Part shown: piece by piece, positions 61,063 to 64,000 of the stretch
Numbering within the stretch: position 1 is the stretch's first letter
How the letters are laid out: each line of letters starts with the position of its first letter
Origin: Bacteroidales bacterium
GTDB taxonomy: Bacteria; Bacteroidota; Bacteroidia; Bacteroidales; UBA932
DNA length: 64,000 bases
Direction of reading: 5' to 3'
Assembly: GCA_017438975.1 (NCBI GenBank)
Contig: JAFRUH010000025.1
Span: 186,001-250,000 of the forward strand
Notes under the pieces: model-generated
The model's input: only the letters and a program-made list of their open reading frames with translations
Told to the model about the DNA's origin: nothing
Databases searched by the model: none
Program-made: the position numbers and the translations under genes

Positions 61063-61356
61063 TTATTTGTCGAATTTCCTTTCCTTGGCACGGACAATTT
61101 TTTCTTTCATCAAATCGACCGCATCGGTAACCGCCTCTTCGAAGGTCTTGGCATTCCGCTCGATCATCAATTCTTCTCCCGGAATGCGGGTCTGGAGTTT
61201 GACATTTTTGTTCTCGGGCTCCGGAAGGAGCGTCAGGGTGACATCTACCGTGTCAAGCCTGTCAAAGAACTTCTCCAGTTTGGAGACCTTCTTTTCTACA
61301 AAATCGAGCAGTTTCTGGTCTGCATCGAACTTCAGGGATTTAACTCTGATTTCCAT
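61063..61356 (-). CDS. hpf: Ribosome hibernation-promoting factor, short form
   Basis: 97 residues from ATG 61356, preceded by a strong AGGAGG. MEIRVKSLKFDADQKLLDFV, KLEKFFDRLDTVDVTLTL and ERNAKTFEEAVTDAVDLMKE match the S30AE (HPF/YfiA) domain. The short form lacks the dimerising C-terminal domain. It blocks the decoding centre of idle ribosomes. Overlaps xerC by 17 bases and is last in the operon. Confidence 0.93.
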   Translation of the reverse strand: MEIRVKSLKFDADQKLLDFVEKKVSKLEKFFDRLDTVDVTLTLLPEPENKNVKLQTRIPGEELMIERNAKTFEEAVTDAVDLMKEKIVRAKERKFDK

Positions 61357-62278
61357 GTTTACCTCCTGTTTTGGCCCTGGGGTGGGCATGATCATAAACT
61401 TTTTTCAGCCGTTCGACGGAGTTGTGCGTATAAACCTGCGTCGCGGCGAGCGAAGAGTGGCCGAGCATCTCCTTGATTGAATTCAAATCGGCCCCCTCTC
61501 CGAGAAGGTCCGTCGCGAGCGTATGCCTGAGCACGTGCGGAGACTTCCTTCCGGTAATGCCATACCCGCCCAATTCGCTCTTGACGACCCGGTCCACGTA
61601 CTCCGCGTTGAGCGGATTCCCCCTGCCGTTGACAAGGAGGGGGGCGCTGCCGGTCCTTCCGCCTTCCACCATCGAATCAACCGATTGTAAATATATGCAA
61701 ATTTCATGACAAAGCGAAGGAATGACGGGAATTTCTCTCATTTTGTCCCCCTTCCCCCTCACATGCAGCACGTTCCTGGAGAGATCCAGGGATCCGACCT
61801 GGAGCGAAATCAGTTCGGCACGGCGCACGCCTGTCCCGAAAAGGATGCTGATGATGACCCGGCGGAGCCTCGGAAGATAGTATTTCCGGTCCGAAAAGGC
61901 GGCGTACTCGTCAATCAGCCAGGCCGTATCGGCGAAATACCGGTCCAGGACCTCTTTCCGGTAATACTCCGGCAGGCGCTTCGGAATCTTCGGACGGGAG
62001 ACGAGGCTGACCGGATTGGACTCCAGGACCCCCTCCCGCATCAGGAACCGGCAGAAACTGCTCAGGACCGAAAGGTGCTGGTTCACCGTAGAGGGGCCCA
62101 GTTTCCGTTCCTCCATCAGGTTGACCTCGTAACTCCGGATCCCAGAGGAAGTCAGAGACGGGAGAAGATCCTCTCCCGCAAACCGGGAGAAATCGGAGAG
62201 GACATCCGCATAGATATCGACCGTCCGGTCCGAATAGCGAAGGACGGTCCGTACATATTCCAGGAACCGCTCCGTCAT
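61340..62278 (-). CDS. xerC: Tyrosine recombinase XerC/XerD-type
   Basis: 312 residues. N-terminal SAM-like domain, then catalytic Arg (FGTGVRRAELISLQ), Lys (RGKGDKMREIPV), HxxR (SPHVLRHTLATDLL), His (LGHSSLAATQVYTH) and the nucleophile Tyr in QVYTHNS. Bacteroidales place this Xer gene before hpf, as here, which favours the chromosome dimer-resolution recombinase over an integrase. The ATGA overlaps cca. Confidence 0.92.
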   Translation of the reverse strand: MTERFLEYVRTVLRYSDRTVDIYADVLSDFSRFAGEDLLPSLTSSGIRSYEVNLMEERKLGPSTVNQHLSVLSSFCRFLMREGVLESNPVSLVSRPKIPKRLPEYYRKEVLDRYFADTAWLIDEYAAFSDRKYYLPRLRRVIISILFGTGVRRAELISLQVGSLDLSRNVLHVRGKGDKMREIPVIPSLCHEICIYLQSVDSMVEGGRTGSAPLLVNGRGNPLNAEYVDRVVKSELGGYGITGRKSPHVLRHTLATDLLGEGADLNSIKEMLGHSSLAATQVYTHNSVERLKKVYDHAHPRAKTGGKHGNQS

Positions 62279-63795
62279 TTCCCTTCCAGCGGATTGAGGC
62301 CCATCTCGGCCGCCTTTTCACGCATCAGGCGGTCGGCCGGACCGAATTCATTGGGGATCACGCCATCAAGGATCGCATTCTTGACAAATTCCTTCAGGAT
62401 TCCGATCGTATTGCAAGGCGGGAGTCCGAACACTTCCATAATATGGTCTCCGGTCACCGGATTCTTGAAATTACGGATGGCGTCCTTGGCCTCCACCTCG
62501 ACGAGCTTGGCCCGGACGAGGTCGAAATTCCGCTTCAGCCGCGCGACCTTGGCGGGATTCTTCGAGGTGATGTCCGCGTTGCAGAGCAGCATCAGGTCGT
62601 CGATGTCGTTGCCCGCATCGAAAAGCAGGCGCCGGACCGCCGAATCCGTCACGCCGTCATCCACGAGAGCGATCGGACGGAGGTGGAGGCCGACGAGCTT
62701 CTGGACATATTTCATCTTCTCGTTGAGCGGCATCTTGAGATCCTTGAAGATACGGGGAACCATCCTGGCCCCGACGGCATCGTGACCGTGGAAGGTCCAT
62801 CCGACCCCGGGCACGAACCGCTTGGTCGCCGGCTTGGCGATATCGTGGAGGAGCGCCGCCCAGCGGAGCCAGACATTCGGAGCGGTCCGCACCGATTCGA
62901 TCCAGCCATCCCCGTCGGGCTCGACGGAATAGTCCTTCAAGGTCCCGGCAGCGATGGCTTCCGATTCTTCTTCCGCTACGTTGTCAAGGACTTGGAGCGT
63001 GTGGGAAAAATTCTCTTTATGTCCCTTACCTTCAACCGTTTCCACTCCTTTCAGGCGGACCAGCTGGGGCAGGATGACTTCCAGGAGCCCAGTATCGTCC
63101 ATCAGGCGGAACGCCATGGACGGGACGTCCGTCACGAGCATTTTGTTCAGTTCTTCGACGATCCGCTCGCGGGACAGGATGGCAAGCCGGTCCCGGTTCC
63201 TACGCATGGATTCGAGAGATTCGGGAACGATCGTGAAAGTCAGTTCCGGCGTACTCAGGCGGGAGGCGAAACGGATGGCACGGAGCATCCGGAGCGGATC
63301 GTCGCTGTAGGTCGTATCCGGTTCCAAAGGCGTCCGGATAATTCCGGAGACCAGGTCCCTGATGCCACCGAAAGGATCGATCAGAGCGCCGAAATCCTCC
63401 TTTTGCAGGCTGAAAGCCATCGCATTGATCGTAAAATCCCGGCGCAACTGGTCTTCTTCCAGGGTGCCGTCCTCGACGATGGGCTTCCGGGAATCACGGT
63501 TGTAGGACTCCTTACGGGCTCCGACGAACTCGACTTCCGTTCCTTTGAAATGGAGCATCGCCGTGCCGAAATTCTTGAAAACGGAGACCCGGGTATGGAG
63601 TTTGGCCGCGACGGCCTCGGCGAGCGCAATGCCGCTTCCTTCCACGACGATGTCTATATCCTTGCCCGGACGGCCCAGGAAACAGTCTCTCACATAGCCT
63701 CCGATTACGAAAGCCCTGACGCCCGATTCTTCGGCCGTCTGCGAGATGATCCGGAAAACCGGATGGTCCAGATATCCTTCCGTCAGCGTTTGCAT
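62275..63795 (-). CDS. cca: CCA-adding tRNA nucleotidyltransferase / poly(A) polymerase-like, HD domain
   Basis: 506 residues from ATG 63795 (MQTLTEGYLDHPVFRII); the longer frame is inside the HsdR-N-like gene. NTase motif FVIGGYVRDCFLGRPGKDIDIVV, then RRDFTINAMAFSL, DPLRMLRAIRFASRL, and an HD domain (LHDIAKPATKRF). All tRNAs in the window lack encoded CCA, consistent with this enzyme maturing them. Start overlaps the end of the HsdR-N-like gene by 13 bases. Confidence 0.93.
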   Translation of the reverse strand: MQTLTEGYLDHPVFRIISQTAEESGVRAFVIGGYVRDCFLGRPGKDIDIVVEGSGIALAEAVAAKLHTRVSVFKNFGTAMLHFKGTEVEFVGARKESYNRDSRKPIVEDGTLEEDQLRRDFTINAMAFSLQKEDFGALIDPFGGIRDLVSGIIRTPLEPDTTYSDDPLRMLRAIRFASRLSTPELTFTIVPESLESMRRNRDRLAILSRERIVEELNKMLVTDVPSMAFRLMDDTGLLEVILPQLVRLKGVETVEGKGHKENFSHTLQVLDNVAEEESEAIAAGTLKDYSVEPDGDGWIESVRTAPNVWLRWAALLHDIAKPATKRFVPGVGWTFHGHDAVGARMVPRIFKDLKMPLNEKMKYVQKLVGLHLRPIALVDDGVTDSAVRRLLFDAGNDIDDLMLLCNADITSKNPAKVARLKRNFDLVRAKLVEVEAKDAIRNFKNPVTGDHIMEVFGLPPCNTIGILKEFVKNAILDGVIPNEFGPADRLMREKAAEMGLNPLEGK

Positions 63796-64000
63796 ATCAT
63801 TTCTTCCCAAAGGGGTGCCTTTTCCATGAAGACGAATCCGTCCCCTTCCCGGACAAAGAGAAAAGTCTTGGGACCGTTCGTAACGGCGATATACCGGACG
63901 TCCAGGGCCCGGTTGTACCGGATCGCCTGGTCGACGACCGCCTGGTCCAGGACGATGTCCGGCCGCTTGCATTCTACGACCATCAGGGGCTTCCCTTCCC
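63783..64000 (-). CDS. Type I restriction HsdR-N-domain protein, N-terminus outside window
   Basis: The visible C-terminal 72 codons read EGKPLMVVECKRPD, the PD-(D/E)xK-type EGKPL...VECK nuclease motif, then DQAVVDQAIRYNRALDVRYI, VTNGPKTFLFVREGDGFVFM and the end. In Bacteroidetes this HSDR_N_2 single-domain protein is a conserved housekeeping neighbour of holA-region genes and is not part of a real type I restriction system. The nuclease fold is expected; function unproven. Only the tail is available. Confidence 0.8.
   Translation of the reverse strand, partial: EGKPLMVVECKRPDIVLDQAVVDQAIRYNRALDVRYIAVTNGPKTFLFVREGDGFVFMEKAPLWEEMICKR

Noticed and set aside
61340..62278. Xer gene as an integrase of a mobile element
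   Set aside because: It is embedded by overlaps in a cca-xerC-hpf housekeeping operon, with no attachment sites or cargo genes nearby.
63783..64000. Type I restriction-modification system at the right edge
   Set aside because: Only a small HsdR-N-like domain protein is visible, of a kind found as a housekeeping neighbour in Bacteroidetes; no HsdM or HsdS in view.

Overview
The window looks like a chromosomal segment of a bacterium of the order Bacteroidales, probably a gut lineage that may be uncultured. The reasons are: promoters of the Bacteroidetes type (a TAnnTTTG -7 box, twice with a TTTG -33 box 20 bases upstream); many lipoproteins with Bacteroidetes-style signal peptides; a sphingolipid-type serine palmitoyltransferase; an Na+-translocating NADH:quinone reductase operon; a FimB/Mfa2-like lipoprotein; and the families DUF6175, DUF6150 and DUF4493. 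I cannot assign a genus from sequence alone.

Base composition divides the window. Two AT-rich islands (about 1-9950 and 47640-51900) carry mostly uncharacterised genes and sit in a more GC-rich housekeeping backbone (9950-47300 and 51990-64000).

Island 1 holds a leftward cluster of at least eight genes (7731 down to 1). It encodes a zinc-ribbon membrane protein, three tandem secreted paralogs with a conserved N-terminal domain, a small protein, an OGG-fold helix-hairpin-helix protein, a DUF6175 protein, and a secreted protein truncated by the window edge. A divergent rightward pair (7972-8981) includes a second possible OGG-fold protein. It is followed by a decayed hicAB toxin-antitoxin module (frameshift in hicA, in-frame TAG in hicB).

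The backbone from 10010 to 47286 carries cell-wall and envelope functions: C26 and C40 peptidases, a sulfatase, a glutamate-racemase-like lipoprotein, a tgt-lptG-dut-murF operon, MATE and nucleoside transporters, and an ssb/OmpA/FimB-like trio. It also holds obg, mannose-1-phosphate guanylyltransferase, aspA, an M16 protease, a UvrD/PcrA helicase, three tRNAs (Lys-CTT, Lys-TTT, Gly-CCC) and the complete nqrABCDEF operon, which ends in a clear terminator.

Between nqrF and island 2 lies about 740 bases without a convincing gene. It contains a 52-base tandem repeat, two copies of a 36-base hairpin element and a 14-base inverted repeat around a promoter-like box. Island 2 (48024-51891) is a rightward run of small membrane proteins, a membrane-anchored J-domain-like protein, two paralogous secreted proteins and a lipoprotein. 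It ends in a 112-base four-way-junction inverted repeat shared with the convergent glnS terminator region.

The right end is housekeeping: glnS, serine palmitoyltransferase, yicC, a 5'-nucleotidase split into two genes, a NatAB-like ABC exporter, holA, and an operon running from an HsdR-N-like gene through cca and xerC to hpf.
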